From: Streptomyces sp. CB01373
GTDB lineage: Bacteria; Actinomycetota; Actinomycetes; Streptomycetales; Streptomycetaceae
Reading direction: 5' to 3'
Length of the DNA: 64,000 bases
Assembly: GCF_002803075.1 (NCBI RefSeq)
Contig: NZ_NNBK01000001.1
Span: 248,001 to 312,000 of the forward strand
The stretch's first letter is position 1. Each line of letters starts with the position of its first letter. The notes beneath the pieces are model-generated. The model saw only the letters and a program-made list of their open reading frames with translations, made no database searches and was not told where the DNA came from. This document shows positions 7,614 to 17,963 of this stretch, piece after piece. Both the position numbers and the translations under genes were made by a program.

Positions 7614-9200
7614 ATGACCACCGCCTCGGACACACCCCCGACCACCTGGAACCCGCAGGAACCCGCCCTGTCGGTGCGCCAGGTCCTCACCATGGAGCGG
7701 GTGCTCGCGGGGGAGCCCGAGGTGGTGGCCGGCGCCGGCCACCTCGACCGGCCCGTGCGCTGGGTGCACGTCGCCGAGGCCGCCGACGTCGGCGTGATGC
7801 TCAGCGGCGGCGAGATGGTCCTCACCACCGGCGTGCTGCTCGCCGGCGACGAGGAGAAGCAGGCCGAGTACATCCGCTCCCTGCATCGTGCCGAGGCCGC
7901 GGCCGTCGTACTGGGCCTGGGCCGGGCCTTCCCCACCCCGCCGGACGTGATGTGCCGGGCCGCCGAGCGGTGCCGGCTCCCCCTGGTCGTCCTGCACCGC
8001 CCCTTCCCCTTCGCCGAACTGACCGAGGAGGTCCAGTCCCGGCTGGTACGGCGCAAGTTCGCCTCCGTCAGCCTGTCGGAGGCCGTACGCACCGCCCTCA
8101 CCGCGCTGATCACGACGGGCGCCCCCCTCCAGGCACTGCTCGACGAGATCGCCCAGCACAGCGCCTGCCCCGTCGTCGTCACCAACCTCGCCCACCGCGT
8201 CCTGGCCACGGCGGGGGAGCGGTCGGCGGTCGACGACGTACTGCGGGACTGGGAGCGCATCTCCCGGCAGGCCGGCGCCGGACAGAGCGACGGCTGGATC
8301 CGCGCCGAACTGGGCGGGCGCGGCGAGCGGTGGGGACGGATCGTGCTGTGCGGCCACCGCGGCGACAGCGCCACCGGACGGCTGCTGGCCGACCGCGCCG
8401 CCGAGGCCCTCGTCCTGCACCGCATGCTCGGCGGCAACGCCGGCTGCTCCTGGGAGGAGCAGTCCGCGCAGGGCCTGCTCACCGACCTCGTCGGCGGAGC
8501 CGTACCGGCCCGGCAACTGCTGCCCCGGGCGCGCGCCGCCGGACTGCCGGTCAACCGGCGCACCTTCGTCCCGCTGGTCGTACCGGACGGCGAGGTGGCC
8601 GCGCTCGACCGGCTGCTGCGCCTGCTCGGCCTTCCCGGGCTGGTCGCCGAGCTCGCCGAGGGCGTCACCGCCGTGCTGCTCAGCCTCGCCCGCGACCAGG
8701 ACGCCGACGCCCTCACCCGGCACTTCGCGGCCCGGCTGCGCGACGCGTCCGGCGCGGACCGCGCGGTCGTCGCCGCCGCGGACGCCCGCACCGTCTGGGA
8801 CGACGTGCCCGCCGGGCTGCGCGAGGCCCGGCACGTCGCCCAGGCCGTCGCCGACTCCGCCGACGCCCTGGACCTGCCCGCCGTCGTCCGCCTGAAGGAC
8901 GTGCACCTGCGGGGACTCGTCCGGCTGCTGCGCGACGACCCGCATGTGCAGTCCTTCGCCGAGCGTGAGCTGGACGGACTGCTGTGCCGGGCCGCCGACG
9001 ACCTGCTGCCCGTGCTGCGCACCTACCTCGCCACCGGCCGCAACAAGTCCCGCACCGCCCAGCTCCACCACGTCTCCCGGCCCGCGCTCTACCGCCGCCT
9101 GGAGTCCATACAGGCGTGCCTCGGGGTGGACCTCGACGACTTCGAACAGGCCGCCTCGGTGCACATCGCGCTCCTCGCGCACGACGCGCAGCAGGAGTGA
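7614..9200 (+). CDS. PucR/CdaR-family transcriptional regulator
   Basis: 528 residues. The N-terminal PucR-like domain (VRQVLTMERVLAGEPEVVAG..., about residues 20-140) is followed by a central GGDEF-like/unassigned region and the C-terminal PucR helix-turn-helix (LRTYLATGRNKSRTAQLHHVSRPALYRRLESI, about 465-500). Family members activate purine/allantoin or pyrimidine catabolic genes in response to pathway metabolites. It sits inside the operon between the aminotransferase and the second ureidopropionase. AGAGGGG lies about 10 bases before the ATG. Likely the pathway regulator; its operator may be the inverted repeat at 5342-5372. Confidence 0.88.
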   Translation: MTTASDTPPTTWNPQEPALSVRQVLTMERVLAGEPEVVAGAGHLDRPVRWVHVAEAADVGVMLSGGEMVLTTGVLLAGDEEKQAEYIRSLHRAEAAAVVLGLGRAFPTPPDVMCRAAERCRLPLVVLHRPFPFAELTEEVQSRLVRRKFASVSLSEAVRTALTALITTGAPLQALLDEIAQHSACPVVVTNLAHRVLATAGERSAVDDVLRDWERISRQAGAGQSDGWIRAELGGRGERWGRIVLCGHRGDSATGRLLADRAAEALVLHRMLGGNAGCSWEEQSAQGLLTDLVGGAVPARQLLPRARAAGLPVNRRTFVPLVVPDGEVAALDRLLRLLGLPGLVAELAEGVTAVLLSLARDQDADALTRHFAARLRDASGADRAVVAAADARTVWDDVPAGLREARHVAQAVADSADALDLPAVVRLKDVHLRGLVRLLRDDPHVQSFAERELDGLLCRAADDLLPVLRTYLATGRNKSRTAQLHHVSRPALYRRLESIQACLGVDLDDFEQAASVHIALLAHDAQQE

Positions 9201-9355
9201 GCCGGAAGGACGGCCGGGAGAACGGCGGTGAGACATGGGACGGACCCGGAGTGACACGGTGGCACGCCCCGCCCCCGCAGACGTGACACGGTGCACCTCA
9301 AAGCCGAGCCGCAGGCTTTCTACGCTCCCGGCACATCCAGCGAGTGGAGGTCCCG

Positions 9356-10198
9356 ATGAGCAAGGTGATCCGCGCCGCCATCTTCCAGACCGCGTGGACC
9401 GGCGACAAGGAATCCATGATCCAGGTCCACGAGCAGGCGGCCCGCGACGCGGCCGCGCAGGGCGCCCAGGTGCTCTGCTTCCAGGAACTGTTCTACGGAC
9501 CGTACTTCTGCCAGGTCCAGGACCCCGCCTTCTACGAGTACGCCGAGCAGATCCCCGAGGGCCCGATCGTCCGGCGCTTCCAGGCGCTCGCGAAGGAACT
9601 CGGCCTCGTCCTGGTCCTGCCGATGTACGAGGAGGAGCAGCCCGGCGTCCTCTACAACACCGCCGCCGTGATCGACGCGGACGGCTCCTACCTCGGCAAG
9701 TACCGCAAGACCCACATTCCGCAGGTCAAGGGCTTCTGGGAGAAGTTCTACTTCCGGCCCGGCAACAGCGGCTGGCCGATCTTCGACACCAAGGCGGGCC
9801 GGATCGGCGTCTACATCTGCTACGACCGGCACTTCCCGGAGGGCTGGCGGGCCCTCGGACTGGCCGGCGCCGAGATCGTCTTCAATCCGTCGGCCACCTC
9901 GCGCGGACTGTCCGGCTACCTGTGGCAGCTGGAGCAGCCGGCGGCGGCCGTCGCCAACGAGTACTTCGTCGGCGCGATCAACCGGGTCGGCGTCGAGGAG
10001 TACGGCGACAACGACTTCTACGGCACCTCCTACTTCGTGGACCCGGAGGCGCAGTTCGTCGGCGAACCGGCGAGCGACAAGGACACCGAACTCGTCGTGC
10101 GGGACCTGGACCTGGCCAAGCTGCGCGAGGTCCGCGACCGCTGGCAGTTCTACCGCGACCGCGCCCCGGGCACGTACGAGCCGCTGACCGCGCCCTGA
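9356..10198 (+). CDS. Beta-ureidopropionase (nitrilase superfamily), copy 2
   Basis: Same family, length (280) and triad positions (Glu44, Lys118, Cys155) as the enzyme at 5399. Shares long identical stretches such as NTAAVIDADGSYLGKYRK and EYGDNDFYGTSYFVDP. The ATG at 9356 is preceded by GGAGG (9346-9350); an upstream in-frame GTG at 9344 would place that ribosome site inside the gene and is rejected. It lies directly before dihydropyrimidinase, which makes its N-carbamoyl substrate, so this copy is the best candidate for the pathway enzyme. Copy 1 may prefer another carbamoyl amino acid. Confidence 0.9.
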   Translation: MSKVIRAAIFQTAWTGDKESMIQVHEQAARDAAAQGAQVLCFQELFYGPYFCQVQDPAFYEYAEQIPEGPIVRRFQALAKELGLVLVLPMYEEEQPGVLYNTAAVIDADGSYLGKYRKTHIPQVKGFWEKFYFRPGNSGWPIFDTKAGRIGVYICYDRHFPEGWRALGLAGAEIVFNPSATSRGLSGYLWQLEQPAAAVANEYFVGAINRVGVEEYGDNDFYGTSYFVDPEAQFVGEPASDKDTELVVRDLDLAKLREVRDRWQFYRDRAPGTYEPLTAP

Positions 10199-10247
10199 CC
10201 GGGGACCCGCGCCCCACCGTGCACACCCGACCGGAAGGAGAGGGAGC

Positions 10248-11648
10248 ATGAGCCGCACCGTCATCCGCGGCGGCCTCGTCATTACCGCCGCCGACGAGAT
10301 CCACGCCGACGTCCTGATCGAGGACGGCCGCATCGCCGCCCTCGCCGCCTCCGGCACCCCGGCCGCCGAGGCCTTCACCGCCGAGCGGACCGTCGACGCC
10401 ACCGGCAAGTACGTGATCCCGGGCGGGGTCGACGGCCACACCCACATGGAGATGCCGTTCGGCGGCACCTACGCCGCGGACACCTTCGAGACCGGCACCC
10501 GGGCCGCCGCCTGGGGCGGCACGACCACGATCGTGGACTTCGCCATCCAGACCGTCGGCGGATCCCTGCGCGAGGGCCTGGACGCCTGGCACGCCAAGGC
10601 CGAGGGCAACTGCGCGATCGACTACGGCTTCCACATGATCGTCTCCGATGTGAACCAGGAGACGCTGAAGGAGATGGACCTGCTGGTGGAGGAGGGCGTG
10701 ACCTCCTTCAAGCAGTTCATGGCCTACCCGGGCGTCTTCTACAGCGACGACGGGCAGATCCTGCGCGCCATGCAGCGCGCCGCCGACAACGGCGGGCTGA
10801 TCATGATGCACGCCGAGAACGGCATCGCCATCGACGTGCTGGTCGAACAGGCACTGGCCCGCGGGGAGACCGACCCGCGATACCACGGAGAGGTGCGCAG
10901 GGCCCTGCTGGAGGCCGAGGCCACCCACCGCGCCATCCGGCTCGCCCAGGTCGCGGGCGCGCCGCTGTACGTCGTGCACGTCTCGGCGCAGGAGGCGGTC
11001 GCCGAACTGGCCAGGGCACGCGACGACGGGCTCAGCGTGTTCGGCGAGACCTGCCCGCAGTACCTGTTCCTGTCCACCGACAACCTCGCCGAGCCCGGCT
11101 TCGAGGGCGCCAAGTACGTGTGCTCGACACCCCTTCGCCCCAAGGAGCACCAGGCGGCCCTGTGGAAGGGCCTGCGCACCAACGACCTCCAGGTGGTCTC
11201 CACCGACCACTGCCCCTTCTGCTTCACCGGTCAGAAGGAACTCGGCCGCGGCGACTTCTCCAAGATCCCCAACGGCATGCCGGGCGTGGAGAACCGGATG
11301 GACCTGCTCCACCAGGCCGTCGTCGACGGGCACATCTCGCGCCGCCGCTGGATCGAGATCGCCTGCGCCACCCCGGCCCGCATGTTCGGCATGTACCCGA
11401 AGAAGGGCACCATCGCGCCGGGCGCCGACGCGGACGTGGTCATCTACGACCCGCACGCCGAGCAGGTCATCTCCGCCGAGACCCACCACATGAACGTCGA
11501 CTACTCGGCGTACGAGGGCAGGCGGATCACCGGCCGGGTGGAGACCGTGCTCTCCCGCGGCGAACTTGTCATCACCGAGCGGGAGTACACCGGGCGCGCC
11601 GGGCACGGCGTCTACACCCCGCGCTCCACCTGCCAGTACCTCGACTAG
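10248..11648 (+). CDS. hydA: Dihydropyrimidinase / D-hydantoinase
   Basis: Zinc amidohydrolase opening 5,6-dihydrouracil/dihydrothymine (or hydantoins) to N-carbamoyl-beta-amino acids. 466 residues, standard for the family. Visible: metal site GVDGHTHMEMP (His64, His66), bridging carboxylated lysine in TSFKQFMAYPG (Lys155), HVSAQEA histidine region, and VSTDHCPF with the metal Asp. Strong ribosome site AAGGAGAGGGAGC. Followed after 11 bases by an LLM oxidoreductase. Dihydropyrimidinase and hydantoinase activities are not separable by sequence; the neighbours (NCS1 carrier, ureidopropionases, beta-alanine-type aminotransferase) favour pyrimidine use. Confidence 0.93.
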   Translation: MSRTVIRGGLVITAADEIHADVLIEDGRIAALAASGTPAAEAFTAERTVDATGKYVIPGGVDGHTHMEMPFGGTYAADTFETGTRAAAWGGTTTIVDFAIQTVGGSLREGLDAWHAKAEGNCAIDYGFHMIVSDVNQETLKEMDLLVEEGVTSFKQFMAYPGVFYSDDGQILRAMQRAADNGGLIMMHAENGIAIDVLVEQALARGETDPRYHGEVRRALLEAEATHRAIRLAQVAGAPLYVVHVSAQEAVAELARARDDGLSVFGETCPQYLFLSTDNLAEPGFEGAKYVCSTPLRPKEHQAALWKGLRTNDLQVVSTDHCPFCFTGQKELGRGDFSKIPNGMPGVENRMDLLHQAVVDGHISRRRWIEIACATPARMFGMYPKKGTIAPGADADVVIYDPHAEQVISAETHHMNVDYSAYEGRRITGRVETVLSRGELVITEREYTGRAGHGVYTPRSTCQYLD

Positions 11649-11659
11649 GAGTGCCGCCC

Positions 11660-12679
11660 ATGGACTTCGGACTCGTCCTCCAGACCGACCCGCCGGCCTC
11701 GCGTGTGGTCGACCTGATGCAGCGCGCCGAGCGCAACGGCTTCCGCTACGGCTGGACCTTCGACTCCGCCGTGCTCTGGCAGGAGCCGTTCGTGATCTAC
11801 AGCCAGATCCTTGCGAACACCGAGAAGCTGACCGTCGGTCCCATGGTCACCAACCCCGGCACCCGCACCTGGGAGGTCACCGCCTCCACCTTCGCCACCC
11901 TCAACGACATGTTCGGCAACCGCACGGTCTGCGGCATCGGCCGCGGCGACTCCGCGATGCGGGTGGCCGGCCGCAAGCCCAACACCCTGGCCCGGATCAG
12001 CGAGGCGATGAAGGTCATCCGGGCGCTGGGCAGGGGAGAGGAGGCCGACCTCGGCGGCACGGTGATCAAGTTCCCGTGGGTCAGGCCCGGTGCCCGACTG
12101 CCCGTCTGGATGGCCGCGTACGGGCCCAAGGCACTGAAGATGACCGGAGAGGAGGCCGACGGCTTCATCCTCCAGCTCGCCGACCTGTATCTGACCGAGT
12201 ACATGGTGAAGGCCGTGAAGGACGCGGCGGCCGCGGCCGGGCGCGACCCGTCCGCGGTGAGGATCTGCGTCGCCGCCCCCGCGTACGTCACCGCCGACGA
12301 CTCGCCCGAGGCGCTCGCCCACGCCCGCGACCAGTGCCGCTGGTTCGGCGGCATGGTCGGCAACCACGTGGCCGACCTGGTCGCCCGTTACGGCGAGCAC
12401 TCCGCCGCCGTCCCCGACGAGCTCACCGAGTACATCAAGGCCCGCCAGGGCTACGACTACGCCCACCACGGGCGCAGCGGCAACCCGGACACGCAGTTCG
12501 TGCCCGACGAGATCGTCGACCGGTTCTGCGTGGTCGGACCGGTCGAGAAGCACATCGAGAAGCTGAACGCGCTGCGCGAGCTGGGCGTGGACCAGTTCGC
12601 CGTGTACGACATGCACGACGCGCAGGAAGCCGTGATCGACGCGTACGGACAGCAGATCATCCCGGCCGTCAACTCCTGA
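11660..12679 (+). CDS. LLM-class (F420/FMN-dependent) oxidoreductase
   Basis: 339 residues of the luciferase-like monooxygenase fold. The N-terminus FGLVLQTDPPASRVVDLMQRAERNGF and the region YGPKALKMTGEEADGFILQLAD match the F420-dependent subgroup found next to dihydropyrimidinase genes in actinobacteria. Position in the operon (11 bases after hydA, before the NCS1 transporter) links it to pyrimidine or hydantoin turnover. No dihydropyrimidine dehydrogenase is seen in the window, so this protein could supply a redox step on the ring. That is inference, and F420 versus FMN use is untested. Start supported by AGGAG. Confidence 0.85.
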   Translation: MDFGLVLQTDPPASRVVDLMQRAERNGFRYGWTFDSAVLWQEPFVIYSQILANTEKLTVGPMVTNPGTRTWEVTASTFATLNDMFGNRTVCGIGRGDSAMRVAGRKPNTLARISEAMKVIRALGRGEEADLGGTVIKFPWVRPGARLPVWMAAYGPKALKMTGEEADGFILQLADLYLTEYMVKAVKDAAAAAGRDPSAVRICVAAPAYVTADDSPEALAHARDQCRWFGGMVGNHVADLVARYGEHSAAVPDELTEYIKARQGYDYAHHGRSGNPDTQFVPDEIVDRFCVVGPVEKHIEKLNALRELGVDQFAVYDMHDAQEAVIDAYGQQIIPAVNS

Positions 12680-12790
12680 GTCCCCGAGCGCTGTTCCCAT
12701 CCCCCCTCTGTCCCCCCTCCCCACCTCCCCGGGGAGGGGCCGGGCGCCCGCACCGCCCCGTTTCGACCCGTCTCCTCGATTGGGCTGCCC

Positions 12791-14320
<1,530 letters not shown>

Positions 14321-14325
14321 CGCGC

Positions 14326-14358
14326 GTCACGGCCTGACGCGGGTCACGGCCTGACGCG
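14326..14358. repeat. 16-bp direct repeat after the transporter gene
   Basis: GTCACGGCCTGACGCG occurs at 14326-14341 and 14343-14358, in the short gap between two convergent genes. No hairpin of its own is obvious; it may be part of a weak terminator. Confidence 0.6.
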
Positions 14359-14379
14359 CGGCGCCGCTCTGGAGGACGG

Positions 14380-15072
14380 TCAGCCGGTACGACCCTTCTC
14401 CAGGGCGGCCATCGCCTCCTTGGCGGCCTTGATGGCGCCCTTGTTGATCTCGTCCGTGCTCGGCGCCTTCTTCGACTCGAAGTCGCTGCCGTTGTAGGTG
14501 ACGACCACGATCGCGTTGGCGGAGCGGGCCAGCACCACGCCCTCCCGGGTCTCCTGCTTGTCCTCGGTGGTCAGGTTGACCACCGAGTAGCCACTGTCCC
14601 CGAGGCCGGGCACGGCCCCGCCGCCGCTCTTGTCGGTGGTCCGCTGCTGGTACGACTTCAGCGCCGCCTCGTCCGTCGCCATGATCTCGAAGGAAACGTC
14701 GAGCCAGCGGTAGTCGTAACCCTTGAGCGCGTTCCACGAGCAGGTCCGGCGCACGTTGGTGTCCGTCGACGGAATCTCCTTGCCCGTCGTCTTGGCACCC
14801 GGCACCAGGGACGTGATCGTCTTCTCGGCGATGCTGGTGCACGGCACCGGGGCGGACGCGTACGTCTTGGTCACCGCGGTCGACGACGGCGCGGACGGCT
14901 CGGAGGACGACCGGTCGTCGGTGCCGCGCTCCTCCTGCTGCGCGGCCTTGGGGTCGGCGGCGGCCGGCGACGCGGCGAACGGGCCGGACGTCAACGCCCA
15001 GCCCGCGCAGGCGAGCACGACGACCGGACTCAGACGCGCGGTGAGCGCGAGAGGGAGGGGAAGTTCACGCAC
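14380..15072 (-). CDS. Exported DUF3558-like protein
   Basis: 230 residues. N-terminal hydrophobic stretch (LALTARLSPVVVLACAGWAL) resembles an uncleaved signal or membrane anchor, then a Ser/Pro-rich linker and a globular domain with two cysteines (PCTSIAEKTI..., RTCSWNALKG) typical of DUF3558-type extracytoplasmic actinobacterial proteins. GTG at 15072 is chosen because GAGAAG lies 7 bases upstream; a longer start at 15114 adds an Arg-rich tail. A related lipoprotein is encoded at 50955. Function unknown. Confidence 0.75.
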   Translation of the reverse strand: MRELPLPLALTARLSPVVVLACAGWALTSGPFAASPAAADPKAAQQEERGTDDRSSSEPSAPSSTAVTKTYASAPVPCTSIAEKTITSLVPGAKTTGKEIPSTDTNVRRTCSWNALKGYDYRWLDVSFEIMATDEAALKSYQQRTTDKSGGGAVPGLGDSGYSVVNLTTEDKQETREGVVLARSANAIVVVTYNGSDFESKKAPSTDEINKGAIKAAKEAMAALEKGRTG

Positions 15073-15311
15073 GGCGCACTTCTCGTGTGGGGGACGGACG
15101 CGGAGCGATTCCACACCGCGGACGGGACCTCAGTGTCACACGAGTCCCCGCGCGGCGAAAGCGATACCGCGCTCCGTAGCCGGACGGTCACGGTCGCTTG
15201 CCCCTGGCGTACCGTTTGCTGCTTATGTCGCAGTGTCGCTGCCGCCGTGCACCGGTCAACTCCCCACCCTCGCCGCGGAGTCGGGACCGGTGAAGGCGTG
15301 CGCGTAGGAGG

Positions 15312-16376
15312 CTACGGCACCCGCGCCGTCCACTGCTCCGAACCGAACTTCGTCCGCGCCAGCTCCCGCGCGAGGGCCAGTTCCTCGTCGGTCGCCTTGC
15401 CGGCGGTCAGCCCGTACCGGGCGCGGAAGGACTCCACCATCCGCGCGATGACCGCCTCGCGGGGAAGCCCGGTCTGCCGGCGCAGCGGGTCCACCCGCTT
15501 CTTCGCGCTCCTGATGCCCTTGTCGGACAGTTTCTCCCGCCCGATCCGCAGCACCTCGACCATCTTGTCGGCGTCGATGTCGTACGACATGGTCACGTGG
15601 TGCAGCACCGCTCCGGGCCCTCCGCCCGGCCCCACCACCCTCTTCTGCGCGGCGCCCGCGATCTTGCCCTGGTCGGTGGCGATGTCGTTCAGCGGCTGGT
15701 ACCAGGCCCGGATGCCCATGTCGCCGAGAGCGCCGAGCACCCAGTCGTCCAGGTAGGCGTAGCTGTCCTGGAAGGACAGCCCCTGCACCAGCGCCTCCGG
15801 CACCGACAGGGAGTACGTGATCGTGTTGCCCGGCTCGACGAACATCGCGCCGCCGCCGGAAATCCGGCGCACCACCGCGACGCCGTGCCGCGCCGCCCCC
15901 TCGGGGTCCACCTCGTTGCGCAGCGACTGGAAACTGCCGATGATCACCGCGGGCGCGGCCCACTCCCACACGCGCAGGGTCGGCGGACGCCGGCCCGCCG
16001 CGACCTCCGCGGTCAGTACCTCGTCCAGGGCCATGTGCAGGGCGGGGGACTGCGGGCCGTCGTGGACGAGCTGCCAGTCGTAGTCCGTCCAGTCCGTGGC
16101 GTGCGCCAGCGCGCGACGCACCGCGACACCGACGCCCTCGGACGTCAGCCCGTACATCACGGTGCCCTCGGGCAGCCCCGCGTCGATCCGGGCGGCCAAG
16201 CCAGCCGCGTCGGTGTCCGCGGGGGCGCCCTCCAGCGCGCGGTTCACCGCGTCCAGCGCCTCGTCCGGCTCCAGGAAGAAGTCACCCGCCACGCGCACGT
16301 GCCGCAGCGCGCCGTCCTCCACCTCGACGTCCACGACGACGAGCTTCCCGCCGGGCACCTTGTACTCACCGTGCAC
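15312..16376 (-). CDS. lplA: Lipoate-protein ligase A family protein
   Basis: Attaches lipoate (or octanoate) to E2/GcvH lipoyl domains; cytoplasmic. 354 residues. An N-terminal accessory domain (KLVVVDVEVEDGALRHVRVAGDF...) is fused ahead of the catalytic BPL/LplA domain with RRISGGGAMFVEPGNTITYSL (the RRxSGGGAVYHD-like motif) and the acyl-site lysine in TDQGKIAGAAQKR. The accessory domain resembles the separate C-terminal lipoate-ligase domain, here placed at the N-terminus. Single gene, followed in the minus direction by a DUF3558-like gene. Confidence 0.9.
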   Translation of the reverse strand: MHGEYKVPGGKLVVVDVEVEDGALRHVRVAGDFFLEPDEALDAVNRALEGAPADTDAAGLAARIDAGLPEGTVMYGLTSEGVGVAVRRALAHATDWTDYDWQLVHDGPQSPALHMALDEVLTAEVAAGRRPPTLRVWEWAAPAVIIGSFQSLRNEVDPEGAARHGVAVVRRISGGGAMFVEPGNTITYSLSVPEALVQGLSFQDSYAYLDDWVLGALGDMGIRAWYQPLNDIATDQGKIAGAAQKRVVGPGGGPGAVLHHVTMSYDIDADKMVEVLRIGREKLSDKGIRSAKKRVDPLRRQTGLPREAVIARMVESFRARYGLTAGKATDEELALARELARTKFGSEQWTARVP

Positions 16377-16406
16377 CGTCCGACCTCCGATCTGCCGCAG
16401 CAGACC

Positions 16407-16430
16407 AACACCACGGGCCCCCGTGGTGTT
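16407..16430 (-). terminator. Hairpin terminator
   Basis: Perfect 11-bp arms AACACCACGGG and CCCGTGGTGTT around a 2-base centre. It lies just after the 3' end of the minus-strand membrane-protein gene and before lplA. Confidence 0.6.
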
Positions 16431-16458
16431 CCCGGGGGCCGGGCGGGAGCGGGAAAGG

Positions 16459-17610
16459 TCACACGGGTCCCGGAGCGGACGTTTCGTGGCGTGTCTGCGT
16501 CGGCGTCGTGCTGGGCAGCGGGAGATCGAGCAGTTCGCGTATCCGGCGGACGTGGGTGTGCCCGTTGTGCTCGTCCACCGACCGCAGATGCCCGAGGAAG
16601 GTGTCAGCGTCGGACGCCTTGGCGGCCTGCCGCCAGAACGGCAGCCCCGCTTCGAATTCCGCCACGAGTTGTTCGGTCGGCCGCTGAGCCCCGGGCAGGT
16701 CGGCGTCCTTGAGCAGCCGGATGCTCTCGGCCTGCGCTTCGGCCATCTGCCCGGCCCAGGCCTTGGCTTCGTCGAGATCGCCCTGGGGGCCCTGCGCCGG
16801 ACGGAGCATGCCCGTGGCGTTCAGCGGCTTCACGGCGGAGAGGAAGGCCAGCTGACCGGAGTCCAGGTTGGACTCGTCGCGCCTGACCGTGGTGTCGATT
16901 TCCGCGTCGCCCTTCGGGCCCACCCAGCACCGCACGGTGCGGTCTCCGGTGGCCCAGTTCCGTTCGCTCGGATAGTAGAAGTAGGTCTGCAGCGGTCCGA
17001 AGGTCCCCGGATCGAGTGAGTAGTCGAGAAAGAGCTTCCCGCACCGGGGCGTCGCGATCGCCGTGATCGTGTCGGGGCCCGGGAAGTCCCGCTGCTCGGA
17101 GAGCTTGAAGGAGGCGTACGCCTCCCCTCGGTGCGACGCGTCGCACGGCACCAGCTCCACACTCGCGTCGTTCAGTGTTGATTGGTCCCGCTTGATCTCG
17201 GATCCCGGGTTGAAGCAGTCACCGGTCCGGAGCGAGTAGATCGTGGTCCACCCGCTGCTCGTGACGTCGCCGTTGCCGTCCCTGCCGGGAAGCGTCCACA
17301 CCTTGAAGTCGGCCGTCCCCGCGACGAGGGCGGCCAGCAGCAGAACCGCGCCGGAGACGGAGATACCGGCGATCGCGAGCCCCTTGCCCCGCTGCCCGTT
17401 CCTGGATATCTGCACCAGCGCGACGATGCCGAATATCAGCCCCAGGGGAGCGAGGCACACCAGCGATGTCACCAGCGCCGTGACCGCGAAACCGTTCAGC
17501 GTCGGCTGGACCGGCTGTCCCGCCGGGTTCCACTGTGGCCCCCAGGGCTGTCCCGGGCCGGGCGCGGACGCGGGCGGCTGAGGAGGATGGGACGGCGGGG
17601 GGAACGACAT
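16459..17610 (-). CDS. DUF4190 / septum-formation-type membrane protein
   Basis: 383 residues. A Pro/Gln-rich cytoplasmic N-terminus (residues 1-38) is followed by two membrane helices (ALVTSLVCLAPLGLIFGIVALVQI and GLAIAGISVSGAVLLLAALVAG) with the DUF4190 pattern between them. An extracytoplasmic domain follows, with paired cysteines (GDCFNP, VPCDASHRGEAYA, PRCGKL, VRCWVG) resembling the septum-formation domain of actinobacteria. Start MSFPPP is preceded by AAAGG. The likely role is envelope-associated; no enzymatic motif is seen. Confidence 0.78.
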   Translation of the reverse strand: MSFPPPSHPPQPPASAPGPGQPWGPQWNPAGQPVQPTLNGFAVTALVTSLVCLAPLGLIFGIVALVQISRNGQRGKGLAIAGISVSGAVLLLAALVAGTADFKVWTLPGRDGNGDVTSSGWTTIYSLRTGDCFNPGSEIKRDQSTLNDASVELVPCDASHRGEAYASFKLSEQRDFPGPDTITAIATPRCGKLFLDYSLDPGTFGPLQTYFYYPSERNWATGDRTVRCWVGPKGDAEIDTTVRRDESNLDSGQLAFLSAVKPLNATGMLRPAQGPQGDLDEAKAWAGQMAEAQAESIRLLKDADLPGAQRPTEQLVAEFEAGLPFWRQAAKASDADTFLGHLRSVDEHNGHTHVRRIRELLDLPLPSTTPTQTRHETSAPGPV

Positions 17611-17741
17611 GGATTCCGAGCCTTTCTCGATACAACGGAGACCCAGCACCAGTCCATGCGCGTAGAAGGACGACGTGGTGAAGGCAGACCACGCCCAAGT
17701 GGATGGCGACGGGCTGTTCGTGCTGAAGCGCCGGTCGGCGC

Positions 17742-17963
17742 CTACGAAGTCCGTGGGGCGGGGGCGTTCTTCAGAGCGATGACGAACGACGTCCAGGCGG
17801 GAGCCGTGACCGTGAGAACCGGGCCGTGGCAGAGCTTGGAGTCCCGGACGGGAACGATCCCCGTGAGCCCGTCGGCGACTTCGACGCAGTTCCCGCCGCT
17901 GCCGTTGCTGTAGCTGCTCTTGCGCCAGATGGTGGTGGTCAAGTCAATCTCGTTGCTTGCCAT
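17742..17963 (-). CDS. DUF397 small protein
   Basis: 73 residues with the DUF397 signature WRKSSYSNGSGGNCVEVADG and VPVRDSKLCHGPVLTVTAPAWTSFV. In Streptomyces these partner with WhiJ-like XRE regulators and can antagonise them. ATG at 17963 is chosen because GAGG lies 9 bases upstream; the alternative ATG at 17972 has GAGG directly abutting. The start lies inside the 3' end of the XRE gene, so translation is probably coupled. Confidence 0.85.
   Translation of the reverse strand: MASNEIDLTTTIWRKSSYSNGSGGNCVEVADGLTGIVPVRDSKLCHGPVLTVTAPAWTSFVIALKNAPAPRTS

Noticed and set aside
12724..12737. Terminator after the LLM gene
   Set aside because: CCTCCCCGGGGAGG is a palindrome without a loop in a C-rich tract; too weak to list, and transcription must continue into the NCS1 gene.
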